A stretch of 52,187 nt of DNA from Gemmatimonadota bacterium (lineage in GTDB: Bacteria > Gemmatimonadota > Gemmatimonadetes > Longimicrobiales > RSA9): assembly GCA_017881445.1 (NCBI GenBank), contig JADGQX010000006.1, positions 1-52,187 of the forward strand, written 5' to 3'. This document shows, piece by piece, positions 39,138 through 47,532 of the stretch. Each line of letters opens with the position of its first letter. Positions within the stretch are counted from its first letter, which is position 1. The notes under the pieces were generated by a model. That model was given only the letters and a program-made list of their open reading frames with translations, searched no databases and was not told the DNA's origin. The translations under genes were made by a program, and so were the position numbers.

Positions 39138-40243
39138 AGATCCTGCAGCAGTGCATCTACTTCCCGCCCGAGGTGGGCGGCCTGGAGAGTCACGTCTACT
39201 ACCTGTGCCGGGAGCTCGTGCGCCTGGGCCACGACGTCACCATGGTGACGTCGCTCTCGATGGCGGGCTCCGCCAGCGACGAGGTGGTGGACGGCGTGAA
39301 GGTGGTGCGCCGCTGGTTCCCGTCCAGGAACCCGGCCGGCTGGATCGCCCACACCCTGGCGACCATCCCGACCTACCTGCCGCTGGCGCGGCATGCCGAC
39401 GTGCTGCACGGGCAGACCTTCGCCTCGGCGCTGCCGGGGGTGATCGCGAAGCGGCTCTATGGCAAGCCGCTGGTGGTCACCCTGCACACCTCGCACTTCC
39501 TGAAGATGGCGAAGCAGGCGCGGTGGAAGCCGGTGCTGCGCCGCATCATCGCCAGCGCGGACTGGCTGCTGGCGGCCAGCGAGGAGATCCGCGACGTCGC
39601 CCTGGGGCTGTACCCGCATCCGCGGGCGGAGGCGCTGACCAACGGCGTGGACACGGGGATATTCCAGCCGGTGGCGCCCTCTCTTCCGCGCCAGCCCGGG
39701 CGTTACCGGCTGATCGTGCCCCGGCGGTTGTTCGAGAAGAACGGCGTGGAGTACCTGGTGCGTGCCATGCCGCAGATCGCGCGCGAGCTGGACGCGGAGG
39801 CGATCCTGGTGGGTGACGGGCCCGAGCGCCCGCGCCTGGAGGCGCTGGTGGACGAGCTGGGGGTGCGCGAGCGTGTGCGCTTCCTGGGCGCCCGCCCCAA
39901 CACGGAGCTGCCCGCCCTGTTCGCGTCCAGCGACATCGCCGTGATCCCATCGCTCATGGAGGCCACCAGCGTGGCCGGGCTGGAGGCGCTGAGCTGCGAG
40001 AAGCCGGTGGCGGCATCGCGGGTGGGCGGGCTGCCGCAGATCGTGGATGAGACCGTGGGGACGCTATTCCAGCCCGCGGACCCCGCGGACCTGGCGGCGC
40101 ACGTCGTTGCCCTGCTGCGCCGTCCGGACCTGCCCGAGACCGGCCGGCGTGCCCGGGCCCGCGTGGTGGAGAACTGGAGCCTGACGCGGCTGGCGCGCCG
40201 CCACGAAGAGATCTACCGCACCCTGCTGAGCGAGAGGCGCTGA
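39134..40243 (+). CDS. Family 4 glycosyltransferase
   Basis: A 369-residue GT-B enzyme. It has the N-terminal FPPEVGGLESHVYYLCRELV, the central LTNGVDTGIFQPV, and the C-terminal donor-binding region LVGDGPERPRLEALV followed by EATSVAGLEALS (EX7E). The GTG start overlaps the wecB stop. A single-sugar transferase using a nucleotide sugar is likely; acceptor and donor are unknown. Confidence 0.9.
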   Translation: MKILQQCIYFPPEVGGLESHVYYLCRELVRLGHDVTMVTSLSMAGSASDEVVDGVKVVRRWFPSRNPAGWIAHTLATIPTYLPLARHADVLHGQTFASALPGVIAKRLYGKPLVVTLHTSHFLKMAKQARWKPVLRRIIASADWLLAASEEIRDVALGLYPHPRAEALTNGVDTGIFQPVAPSLPRQPGRYRLIVPRRLFEKNGVEYLVRAMPQIARELDAEAILVGDGPERPRLEALVDELGVRERVRFLGARPNTELPALFASSDIAVIPSLMEATSVAGLEALSCEKPVAASRVGGLPQIVDETVGTLFQPADPADLAAHVVALLRRPDLPETGRRARARVVENWSLTRLARRHEEIYRTLLSERR

Positions 40244-40244
40244 C

Positions 40245-42821
40245 GTGGCTGCTCCCACCCGACGTTCGACCCCGCCGCCGCCGCCCCGGCGCTCCACGCC
40301 GGACCGCCCCGACCGCCCCGACCGCCCCGGCCGCGGCGGACGGCCCCTGGCGCCTGCCGACCGCCCCGAGCGGCTGCCGCGCTGGCTGCCGCCGGCGGTG
40401 TACGCGCTCATGGCGCTGCTGCTGTTCCGGGAGTTCATCTTCGGGGGGGCCAACCTGCTGGGGATGGACACGCTGGCGCTGGCGTACTTCGCTCGGGACT
40501 TCTACACCGGCTTCGTGCGCCACTTCCACCAGTTCCCGCTCTGGGACCCGTACCTCTACGGCGGGCTGCCCTTCGTCGAGGCCACCCACGGCGACATCTT
40601 CTACCCGCCCTCGCTCGCGCTCTTCTTCCTCTCCGCCACGGCCATGTGGGGCTGGAAGATCATCCTGCACGTGTTCCTGGCGGGGATCTTCGGCTACATG
40701 TGGCTGCGGGAGATCGGCGCCCGGCGCACCAGCGCCTTCCTGGGCGGGCTGGTCTACATGATGGGTGCGGAGATCGTCAGCCTGGTGTACCCGGGCGCCG
40801 ACGCCAAGATCTTCGTCTCCGCCCTGGCGCCGCTCGCGTTCTGGCTCACCGAGAGGGCGCTGGCGCGCCGGGGCATCGCGGATTTCGCCTGGCTGGCGCT
40901 GGGCATCGCCCTGCTCATGTTCACCTCCCACCTGCAGCTGGTCTACTTCCTGGTCTGGGGCATCTCGCTCTACGCCTTCTTCCGCCTCTGGCAGCTCTGG
41001 CGGGAGTCGCGCAGCGCGGGACTGGTGGCGCGGCTGCTCGGCATGTTCGCCCTGGCCGGCATCCTGGGCGTGGGCGCGTCCGCCGTCCAGCTCCTGCCCC
41101 CCTACGACTACCTCAAGACCTACTCGCGGCGCACCGAGACCACGCTCAAGGCCAAGGGCCCCGAAGCGTACGCCTACTCCACCTCCTGGTCCATGCACCC
41201 GGAGGAGGTCATGTCGTTGCTCGTCCCCGACTTCGTGGGCGACAACGCGCCTACCGAGGTGAAAAGCGGTGCGACGTACTGGGGGCGCAACGCCCTCAAG
41301 TTCAACCTGGAGTACGCGGGGATCGTGCTGCTGCTGCTGGCACCCCTGGTGTTCCTGCGACGCCGCCGGCCGAGGGACTGGTTCTTCCTCGGGCTCGGAG
41401 TGCTTTCGCTGCTCTACGCCGTGGGGGCGACGACGCCCCTCTTCCACCTGTTCTACCTGATCCCGGGGGTGAAGCTGTTCCGCGCGCCCTCGCTCATCAT
41501 CTTCCTCTACGCCATCTCCCTGGTCACGCTCGGCACCTTCGGCTTCGAGCGCTACCTGGACTGGGGGCGCGGGGGCGATGCCGGCGACCGGCGCGCCGCG
41601 CGCCTCTACCTCTGGGGCGCCGCCGGCGTCATGGTCCTGCTGGCGCTCCTCGCCCAGAGTGGCGCGCTGCTCTCACTCTGGCAGTCCGTGGTTTACACCG
41701 GCATGACGCCGGACAGGGTCCAGGCGTTCGAGGGCAACCTGCCGGCGCTGCAGGCCGGGTTCTGGATCGCGGCGTTCCTGGCGGTCGTGCTGGCGGGCGC
41801 CTGGGAGGCGATTGCCGCCGGAGTGATGGGCTGGCGCGGCGCACTGGCCACGGTCGTGGTTCTGGGCGCCCTCGACCTCTACCGCGTCGATCGCCCCTTC
41901 ATCCGGGCCACGGAGCTGGTGGACGGTGCGCCCGAGTTCGCCACCGTGTTCCAGCCCAACGACGTCGTCCGCTTCCTCCAGGGGCGGCAGGCCGCGGGCG
42001 AGGTGTTCCGGGTACTGGACCTGGGGCCGCTCCTGCCGGGCGTGGGGGGCAATAACCTGAACTGGCTGCCGCTCTGGGGCATCGAGCAGCTGGCCGGGCA
42101 CCACCCCAACGAGCTGGGTCGCTATCGCGACCTGATCGGCGGCGAGATGCCCGCCAACCTGTTCAGCTCGAAGATGCGCCTGCTGGACCTCACCAACACG
42201 GTCTACCTCGTGGCGCCGCAGCCGGCGCAGGTGCCGGGGTATGCGGTGGCCTTTCAGGGCGCGGGCGTCACGGTCTACCGCAATCCGACCGCGCTGCCGC
42301 GGGCGTTCCTGGTGGGACAGGTGGAGGTAGTGCCGGACAGCGGGGCGGTCGAGCACATCCTGATGGGCCCCTTCGACTTCAGCCGGGTGGCCGCGCTGCC
42401 GGCGCCGCTGCCGGCGGGCGTGGCCATCCAGCCGGACCCGAAGGGACAGGTCACGTGGACCACCCGCGGGGCCAACGAGCTGGCGCTGAGCGTCACCACC
42501 GACCGGCCAGCGCTGCTGGTGGTCACGGACAACTACTTCAACGCCTGGCACGCGGAAGTGGACGGCCGGCCCACGCCCATCCTGCGCGCGGATTACACCT
42601 TCCGCGCGATCCCGCTGGGCACGGGAACGCACCGGGTGCGCATGTACTACCAGTCGGGGGTGGTCTCGCGCTCGGCCACGGCGTCCTCGGTGCTGCTCGC
42701 GCTGCTGGCCCTGGTGGCAATGGGCGGCACGCTGTTGCAGCGCCGGCGCGGGGCGGCCGGCGCGAGCGGCGGCGAGGGCACGCCCGCCCCCGGCGGCAAG
42801 AGCGGGGATACGTCGGCGTGA
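40245..42821 (+). CDS. YfhO-type polytopic membrane protein
   Basis: 858 residues with about a dozen hydrophobic segments from residue 50 to about 545, then a large extracytoplasmic domain and a final helix near 805-830. GPEAYAYSTSWSMHPEEVMS, SLLVPDFVGDN and NAWHAEVDGRPTPILRADYT are typical of the YfhO family, GT-C-like proteins that glycosylate lipoteichoic acid or other envelope polymers. The N-terminal 40 residues are low-complexity and rich in arginine and proline, including the DRP repeat. It lies in the glycan cluster between the GT4 and flippase-like genes. Confidence 0.85.
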   Translation: MAAPTRRSTPPPPPRRSTPDRPDRPDRPGRGGRPLAPADRPERLPRWLPPAVYALMALLLFREFIFGGANLLGMDTLALAYFARDFYTGFVRHFHQFPLWDPYLYGGLPFVEATHGDIFYPPSLALFFLSATAMWGWKIILHVFLAGIFGYMWLREIGARRTSAFLGGLVYMMGAEIVSLVYPGADAKIFVSALAPLAFWLTERALARRGIADFAWLALGIALLMFTSHLQLVYFLVWGISLYAFFRLWQLWRESRSAGLVARLLGMFALAGILGVGASAVQLLPPYDYLKTYSRRTETTLKAKGPEAYAYSTSWSMHPEEVMSLLVPDFVGDNAPTEVKSGATYWGRNALKFNLEYAGIVLLLLAPLVFLRRRRPRDWFFLGLGVLSLLYAVGATTPLFHLFYLIPGVKLFRAPSLIIFLYAISLVTLGTFGFERYLDWGRGGDAGDRRAARLYLWGAAGVMVLLALLAQSGALLSLWQSVVYTGMTPDRVQAFEGNLPALQAGFWIAAFLAVVLAGAWEAIAAGVMGWRGALATVVVLGALDLYRVDRPFIRATELVDGAPEFATVFQPNDVVRFLQGRQAAGEVFRVLDLGPLLPGVGGNNLNWLPLWGIEQLAGHHPNELGRYRDLIGGEMPANLFSSKMRLLDLTNTVYLVAPQPAQVPGYAVAFQGAGVTVYRNPTALPRAFLVGQVEVVPDSGAVEHILMGPFDFSRVAALPAPLPAGVAIQPDPKGQVTWTTRGANELALSVTTDRPALLVVTDNYFNAWHAEVDGRPTPILRADYTFRAIPLGTGTHRVRMYYQSGVVSRSATASSVLLALLALVAMGGTLLQRRRGAAGASGGEGTPAPGGKSGDTSA
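40302..40328 (+). repeat. 9-bp tandem repeat GACCGCCCC in the YfhO-type gene
   Basis: Three perfect copies coding for DRPDRPDRP within a low-complexity basic N-terminus (PTRRSTPPPPPRRSTPDRP). It differs from the GTCGCCCCG unit (rotated: GGTCGCCCC) at two positions. Confidence 0.8.
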
Positions 42822-42861
42822 ACCGGGTAGGGGTGGCGCCGTGGTGTGGGGCGGGGAAGCC

Positions 42862-43884
42862 ATGAGGCACCTGAAGCGCGGGCTCATGCTGACGCTGCGC
42901 CTGGCGCTGCTGGCGCTGGTGGCATGGGCGGTCTGGCGGCGTCTGGGGCCCGCCCTCCAGGGCGTCCGGGTGCAGGATTTCGGGCAGTGGCGCCCGGCCG
43001 TGGGCCCGCTCGTCGCTTCCACGATCGGACTGACGCTGCTGCACCTGTTCCAGGCGTATCTCTGGCGGCGCGTGGTCATCGACGTGGGCGCGCCGCCGCC
43101 GGACGCGCGCACCACGGTGCGCGTCTATTTCGTGGCGGGGCTCGCCCGCTTCATTCCGGGCAGCCTCTGGCAGTTTGCGGGGCTGGCGGTGCTGGGCAGG
43201 GAATCCGGCATCCCCGCCCTGGCCTCCGCGGCCGCGGGCGCGATCGGCAACGTGGTGTTCCTGGGCGCGGGCGTGGTGTTCCTGGCGTTCACCATGCCGG
43301 GGTTGAACGGCGCCACGGCGCTGTTCGCCGGCACCGGGGTGGCGGCCGGCCTGGGCGCCGCCGGTTGGCTGTTCGCGGCCTCCGGACCGGGAGCCCGGGC
43401 CCGGGTGTGGCTGGCGCGGCGGGCGCCGGAGCGCGTCCGGCCCGCGCTCGAGCTGGTCGGGCGGATCCGGCCGGCCCACGCCCTGGCGTGGACGTTGGGG
43501 TATGGCGCCTCCTGGGTGCTGCTGGGCGCATCCTTCACCGTGTTCGTAACCGCGTTCGTGCCAGGGTCGCTCGAGCACTTCCGGGCGCTGAGCGGGGTCA
43601 TGGCCTTTGCGTACATCGGCGGCTATATCGTGCTGTTCGCCCCGGCAGGGATCGGCGTTCGGGAGGGGATCATGGGCCTGGCTCTGGTCGGCCTGGTGCC
43701 CGCACCGGCGATCGTGCTCATCTCCCTGGCGCAGCGGGTGTGGTTCTTCGCGGCCGAGCTGCTGGCGCTCGGCACTTTCCCGCTCCTGCCCGGGCGGCGC
43801 CATGGCGACGCGGGCGGACCGGGACGGCTCGACCCGCAGGGGCGGGGCGGGGCGGAGGCGTGGAAGCCGAGGGAGATCCAGTGA
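42862..43884 (+). CDS. Flippase-like membrane protein (LPG synthase TM / UPF0104 family)
   Basis: 340 residues with about eight hydrophobic segments. YFVAGLARFIPGSLWQFAGL and IVLFAPAGIGVREGIMGLAL are the family signatures of the lysylphosphatidylglycerol-synthase membrane region, found alone in many glycan clusters as AglD/YbhN-like proteins. The ATG at 42862 follows GGGGAAGCC; a GTG at 42841 would add seven residues. Its stop overlaps the next GT2 start (GTGA). It may move a lipid-linked sugar made by that GT2; this is an inference from context. Confidence 0.8.
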   Translation: MRHLKRGLMLTLRLALLALVAWAVWRRLGPALQGVRVQDFGQWRPAVGPLVASTIGLTLLHLFQAYLWRRVVIDVGAPPPDARTTVRVYFVAGLARFIPGSLWQFAGLAVLGRESGIPALASAAAGAIGNVVFLGAGVVFLAFTMPGLNGATALFAGTGVAAGLGAAGWLFAASGPGARARVWLARRAPERVRPALELVGRIRPAHALAWTLGYGASWVLLGASFTVFVTAFVPGSLEHFRALSGVMAFAYIGGYIVLFAPAGIGVREGIMGLALVGLVPAPAIVLISLAQRVWFFAAELLALGTFPLLPGRRHGDAGGPGRLDPQGRGGAEAWKPREIQ

Positions 43885-44654
43885 ATCCTGAGGAAACGAG
43901 CGGTACGCCAGGCGACGCCGCTCCGGCGCCGGGCGCCGGCCGTGTGCTCGTCATCGTGCCGACCTACAATGAGCGCGACAACGTCCCCAAGATCGTGCCG
44001 CTGGCGCTGGCTCAGGATGCACGCATCGACATCCTGGTCATCGACGACAACTCGCCCGACGGCACCGGCGCCATTGCCGACGAGATCGCCCGTGTCGAGC
44101 CGCGCGTCAGCGTGCTGCACCGGCCGGGCAAGCTGGGGCTCGGCACGGCGTACCTTGCCGGCTTCCGCTGGGGCATCGAGCACCGCTACGACCTGCTGCT
44201 GCAGATGGACGCCGATTTCTCGCACGACCCGTCGCACCTGCCCCAGTTCCTGGACGCCGCCCGGCAGTACGACGTCGTGCTCGGCTCCCGCTACCTCGAG
44301 GGCCGCGTCACCATCGTGAACTGGCCCATCAAGCGACTGCTCCTTTCCTACTACGCCAACGTCTACGCCCGCATCGTCACCGGGCTGCCGCTCTGGGATG
44401 CCACGGGCGGCTACAAGTGCTTCCGCCGGCAAGTGCTCGAGGCGATTCCGCTGGAGCGCGTCGAGTCGCAGGGCTATTCCTTCCAGATCGAGATGAGCTT
44501 CCGCGCCTGGCGCCGCGGCTTCAAGCTGGGCGAGATCCCCATCGTCTTCGTCGATCGCACGCTGGGCGAGTCCAAGATGTCCAAGCGCATCGTGCGGGAG
44601 GCGGTCTTCAAGGTCTGGAAGCTGCGCTGGCTGCAGGTGCGAGGGAAGCTGTGA
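43881..44654 (+). CDS. Polyprenol-phosphate mannosyltransferase-like GT2
   Basis: 257 residues with the dolichol-phosphate-mannose synthase pattern: VLVIVPTYNERDNVPKIVPL, ILVIDDNSPDGTGAIADE, LGLGTAYLAGFRWGIEH, LLLQMDADFSHDPSHLPQFL and DATGGYKCFRRQVLEAI. It has no membrane helices, as in mycobacterial Ppm1 catalytic domains. A ribosome-binding site GAGGGAG precedes the GTG start at 43881. It would make the polyprenyl-phosphate sugar used by GT-C enzymes such as the upstream YfhO-type protein. Confidence 0.9.
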   Translation: MNPEETSGTPGDAAPAPGAGRVLVIVPTYNERDNVPKIVPLALAQDARIDILVIDDNSPDGTGAIADEIARVEPRVSVLHRPGKLGLGTAYLAGFRWGIEHRYDLLLQMDADFSHDPSHLPQFLDAARQYDVVLGSRYLEGRVTIVNWPIKRLLLSYYANVYARIVTGLPLWDATGGYKCFRRQVLEAIPLERVESQGYSFQIEMSFRAWRRGFKLGEIPIVFVDRTLGESKMSKRIVREAVFKVWKLRWLQVRGKL

Positions 44655-44685
44655 CCCGGTCCTCTGCGGCAGTCCCGGCCTGAGC

Positions 44686-45339
44686 ATGGCGATCCGCGAT
44701 CTCCTCTGGGCCTGCCCACTCTGCGGGTCGGTCGGGGGACTCGCGCGTTCACGCGGGGGCGACGCCTGTCGAACCTGCGGAGCCAGCTTCCGCCGCGTGA
44801 GCGGCTCCGCCATCCAGGCGCGCCTGCCGGACGGAAGCGTGCAGACACGCCCGTCCGCGGAGTGGGCCGCGGCGCTGCCGCCCGAGCCGTCGCCCGCCGG
44901 GGAAGGGGGGCGGGATCCGGCCGGAAGGGCAGGGGGAGACCGGCTCTGGCGGCGCGACCGCGTCCTCGCCCGCTTCGCCCTGGGCGACGAGCCCATCCGC
45001 CTTGGCGGCGAGTTCCTGGGCACCATGGAGCGGCTGGGGCCCAAGCGGCCCGGGGAGCTCGCGCTGACCGGTGCCGCCCTCGAGCTGCGCCTGGACGACG
45101 GCGAGGTCCACCGCTGGCCGCTGGAGGAGCTGTCCGCGCTCCAGGCCAGCTCCGGAACAGTGCAGATCCGGCCCCGGGGCCGACCCATCGTCTCGTTCGC
45201 CTTCCCCGACTCCTCCGCCCGCCTCTGGGAGGAGTCCATCGCCGCCGCGCTGCGCGTCCGCTGGCGCGGCCTCGGCCGCGGGGAGATCGTGGAGTTCCAG
45301 CCGCGCATCGTCGGCCGGCCCGCGGGGAGGGTCGGATGA
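44686..45339 (+). CDS. Hypothetical zinc-ribbon protein
   Basis: 217 residues, not recognised. The N-terminus has a zinc-ribbon, CPLCGSVGGLARSRGGDACR followed by TCG. The middle (65-90) is low-complexity, and the C-terminal half (about 100-200) has strand-rich patterns ending LWEESIAAALRVRWRG, resembling a PH-like small domain. No ribosome-binding site is visible. Its stop overlaps the plsC-like start (ATGA), so the two are translated together and may act together in lipid or membrane work. Confidence 0.7.
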   Translation: MAIRDLLWACPLCGSVGGLARSRGGDACRTCGASFRRVSGSAIQARLPDGSVQTRPSAEWAAALPPEPSPAGEGGRDPAGRAGGDRLWRRDRVLARFALGDEPIRLGGEFLGTMERLGPKRPGELALTGAALELRLDDGEVHRWPLEELSALQASSGTVQIRPRGRPIVSFAFPDSSARLWEESIAAALRVRWRGLGRGEIVEFQPRIVGRPAGRVG

Positions 45340-45956
45340 TCCTCTACCCGCTCTTCCAGTGGACCGTGCGCACATTCTGGCACGCCATCGGCCCGGTGGA
45401 GATCCGCGGGCTGGAGCACGTGCCCGCTTCCGGGCCCGTGCTCGTGATCGCCAACCATCAGAGCATCCTCGACCCGATCCTGATCCAGTCGTTCTGCCCG
45501 CGGCCGATCCACACCATGGCCAAGAGCACCCAGTACGCCTCACCCATCATGCGGCGGCTGCTGCCCCGCCTGCTGGCGTTCCCCGTCCGGCGCTACCAGG
45601 TCGACCCCCAGGCGGTGCGCAACGTGCTCCGCCACCTCCGGCAGGGCGACGCCGTCGGCATCTACATCGAGGGCGAGCGCAGCTGGGACGGTCGCCTCCA
45701 GCCTCCGCGCCTGGGCACCCTGCGCGTCATCCTGAAGAGCGGGGCACCGGTCGTCCCCGTGGCCATTGCCGGCTCGTACGACGTCTGGCCGCGCTGGCAC
45801 CGTGGGATCCACCGCGCCCCCGTGCGCATCACCTTCGGTTCCCCCCTCCGCTTCCCCCGCCTCGACCGCCGGCGCGACCGCGACGCCGCGCTCGACGACA
45901 CCGCCGCCACCATCATGGGCGCGCTCCGCCGGCTGCTGGAGGGAAGCGGCCGCTGA
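45336..45956 (+). CDS. plsC: 1-acyl-sn-glycerol-3-phosphate acyltransferase-like protein
   Basis: 206 residues of the PlsC fold. The HX4D motif is ANHQSILDPIL, followed by IYIEGERSWDGRLQPPRLGT (the motif III equivalent of EGTRS) and APVVPVAIAGSYDVW. It acylates lysophosphatidic acid or a related lipid at the inner membrane. A GGGGAGGG sequence lies before the ATG at 45336. As the last gene of the cluster it could act on a glycolipid instead of phospholipid. Confidence 0.88.
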   Translation: MILYPLFQWTVRTFWHAIGPVEIRGLEHVPASGPVLVIANHQSILDPILIQSFCPRPIHTMAKSTQYASPIMRRLLPRLLAFPVRRYQVDPQAVRNVLRHLRQGDAVGIYIEGERSWDGRLQPPRLGTLRVILKSGAPVVPVAIAGSYDVWPRWHRGIHRAPVRITFGSPLRFPRLDRRRDRDAALDDTAATIMGALRRLLEGSGR

Positions 45957-45962
45957 CCGCCG

Positions 45963-45983
45963 GTCCGGCGTTGGCAGCCGGAC
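45963..45983 (+). terminator. Short hairpin after plsC
   Basis: GTCCGGC (45963-45969) pairs with GCCGGAC (45977-45983), loop 7 nt, starting 7 nt after the plsC stop. No T-run; a weak terminator candidate. Confidence 0.35.
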
Positions 45984-46018
45984 GACCCGCCTTGCGGCTT
46001 CCGCCCGAAAACGGGCCC

Positions 46019-46076
46019 TCGAGCGCTCGACCGCTTTCGACCGTTTTCGAGCGCTCGACCCCCCTCGAGCGCTCGA
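46019..46076. repeat. Three copies of the 12-bp palindrome TCGAGCGCTCGA
   Basis: Perfect palindromes at 46019-46030, 46047-46058 and 46065-46076, interleaved with TTTCGACC and CCCCC spacers. Related half sites (CGAACGCTCGG near 46108 and TTCGAGCGCC near 46132) continue downstream. The stretch is in the non-coding gap between plsC and the HxlR regulator. Confidence 0.85.
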
Positions 46077-46254
46077 CTGCCTTCGATCGGGCGTCGGCTC
46101 CGGCCGCGGTTCCGAACGCTCGGCCGGCCCCTTCGAGCGCCGCCCGTTCCATCGACCTCCCGCACCTCCTCCCACAAAACCCTGGACTTCTGCGTCCTAC
46201 CACTACAAAATCATCTACCGTGGGCACGATGTTCACTTCAGTTTCGTATAGGCG

Positions 46255-46269
46255 CGAACTACACGTTCG
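46255..46269. promoter_or_regulatory. Candidate operator CGAAC-N5-GTTCG upstream of the HxlR gene
   Basis: A 5-5-5 inverted repeat (CGAAC TACAC GTTCG) followed directly by TATACA (46270-46275), which could be a -10. It is 37 nt before the HxlR ATG. An autoregulatory site is the simple guess. Confidence 0.4.
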
Positions 46270-46305
46270 TATACAAGGTCATCCAGGCCGTTGGAAGGAC
46301 AGGAG

Positions 46306-47082
46306 ATGGGTGTAGTTGTGCAGCGTGTAGTGAAGGCGGGCAGACGGAGCTACGGACAGGGGTGCGCCGTGGCGCGCGCCCTCGATGTGGTGGGAGAGCG
46401 CTGGACGCTGCTCCTGGTGCGAGAGCTCATGTTCGGTCCCCGGCGCTTCGGTGAGCTGCTGGAGGCGCTGGCGGGGATCGGCCCGAACCTGCTCTCGGCC
46501 CGGCTCAAGGCGCTGACGGACGAGGGCGTCGTGCGCCGGATCGCGCTCAGGTCCGGCCGCGGAAGCCGGAGCGCGCGGGCGGAGGCGCCGGGGCCGCAGG
46601 AGGGCGCCGCGCGGGGGGGCGGGGGCGGGGCAGCCGGGAACGGCATCGGCTACGAGCTGACCGAGAGCGGCCGGGCGCTGCAGACCGTCGTGCTGGACCT
46701 GGCTCGCTGGGAGCTGTCGCGCCCGCGCCGGGCGGCCAGCAGCCCTTCGGACGCCGTCTTGCCAGAATGGGGTATCCTGGCACTCCAGGCCCGGTTAGAC
46801 GCGACTACATCAAGTGGAATCTCGGAGGTGTATCGCCTCGACTGCGAGGGGCGCCCGTTCCGGGTCAGGGTCGAGAGCGGGGCGGTCGACATCCGCGTCG
46901 GGGCGGACCCGGCGGCGGCGGTCGTCCTGGAGCTGGACTCGGCCACGCTGGCCCGGCTGGCGCTGGGCGAGCTCTCGCTGGAGAGCGCCGCCGTCGCCGG
47001 GCAGGTGCAGGTGCGCGGCTCGCCCTTCGCCGTGGCGCGATTCGCCCGCGCCTTCCGCCTCGAGCAAGGAGAAGCGGCATGA
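46306..47082 (+). CDS. HxlR-family regulator with SCP2-like C-terminal domain
   Basis: 258 residues. The N-terminal HxlR winged helix is clear: C20 in QGCAVARALDVVGERWTLLL, LMFGPRRFGELLEALAGIGP, and LLSARLKALTDEGVVRR. The wing at about 82-113 carries a low-complexity glycine/arginine insert (RSGRGSRSARAE ... RGGGGGAAGNG) before YELTESGRAL. Residues about 175-258 (VYRLDCEGRPFRVRVESG, then LELDSATLARLALGEL) look like an SCP2 sterol-carrier-like domain, found fused to some HxlR proteins. ATG at 46306 follows GGAAGGACAGGAG; a TTG at 46291 is upstream in frame. The target is unknown. Confidence 0.8.
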   Translation: MGVVVQRVVKAGRRSYGQGCAVARALDVVGERWTLLLVRELMFGPRRFGELLEALAGIGPNLLSARLKALTDEGVVRRIALRSGRGSRSARAEAPGPQEGAARGGGGGAAGNGIGYELTESGRALQTVVLDLARWELSRPRRAASSPSDAVLPEWGILALQARLDATTSSGISEVYRLDCEGRPFRVRVESGAVDIRVGADPAAAVVLELDSATLARLALGELSLESAAVAGQVQVRGSPFAVARFARAFRLEQGEAA

Positions 47083-47360
47083 GCGTTTCGGGCGACCGGA
47101 GTGGTGGCACCGCCCCCGGCGGTGTGGCACCCGGCAGCGGGGCGGGGGCGGGGGCGGGGGCGGGGGCGGAGCGGGGAGCGCCGGCGCGTGCCGTGCTCGC
47201 CCAGAACTCACGCCGCTGGCTGCGGCGATCCGCGGCCGGAACCCCAGCGCGCCCGGGCGGGGCTCCGAGCCCGGACGAAGGCGTCCCGGCCGTCGGATCG
47301 CCGCCGTTCGCGCCGGCCGACGGCCTCGCTGCCGTCGCCACGATCGCTCGGGGCTCCGGT

Positions 47361-47393
47361 GTCGCCCCGGTCGCCCCGGTCGCCCCGGTCGCC
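47361..47393 (+). repeat. 9-bp tandem repeat GTCGCCCCG (3.7 copies)
   Basis: The same unit as inside arcC at 712-747, here in the low-complexity stretch between the HxlR gene and ku. Confidence 0.9.
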
Positions 47394-47485
47394 GAAGGCG
47401 TTGATGTGGCGGCGGTTGGCGCCGTAGCCCCGGGGTCGCTCGCGGGCGGCGGGGAGCCGCGCCGTCGCCGTCTGCGCTGGGTGGG

Positions 47486-47510
47486 GTGGATAAGGGCGCG
47501 GGTTATCCAC
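47486..47510. promoter_or_regulatory. Inverted pair of DnaA-box-like 8-mers
   Basis: GTGGATAA (47486-47493) and TTATCCAC (47503-47510), 9 nt apart, form a perfect inverted repeat. Each matches the DnaA box TTATCCACA at eight of nine positions. One pair only, so an origin is not indicated; a DnaA-controlled site or a simple hairpin are both possible. Confidence 0.4.
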
Positions 47511-47532
47511 GAGGATCGCGCCTCCAAGTTTA

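Larger units (their letters stand above)
45957..46305. other. 349-nt intergenic region, palindrome-rich, no gene
   Basis: It holds the short hairpin after plsC, the triple TCGAGCGCTCGA palindrome, and a less GC-rich segment from 46190 to 46280 containing TTCGTATA twice and the CGAAC-N5-GTTCG inverted repeat. This last part is the likely control region of the HxlR gene. No convincing -35/-10 pair was found. Confidence 0.6.
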
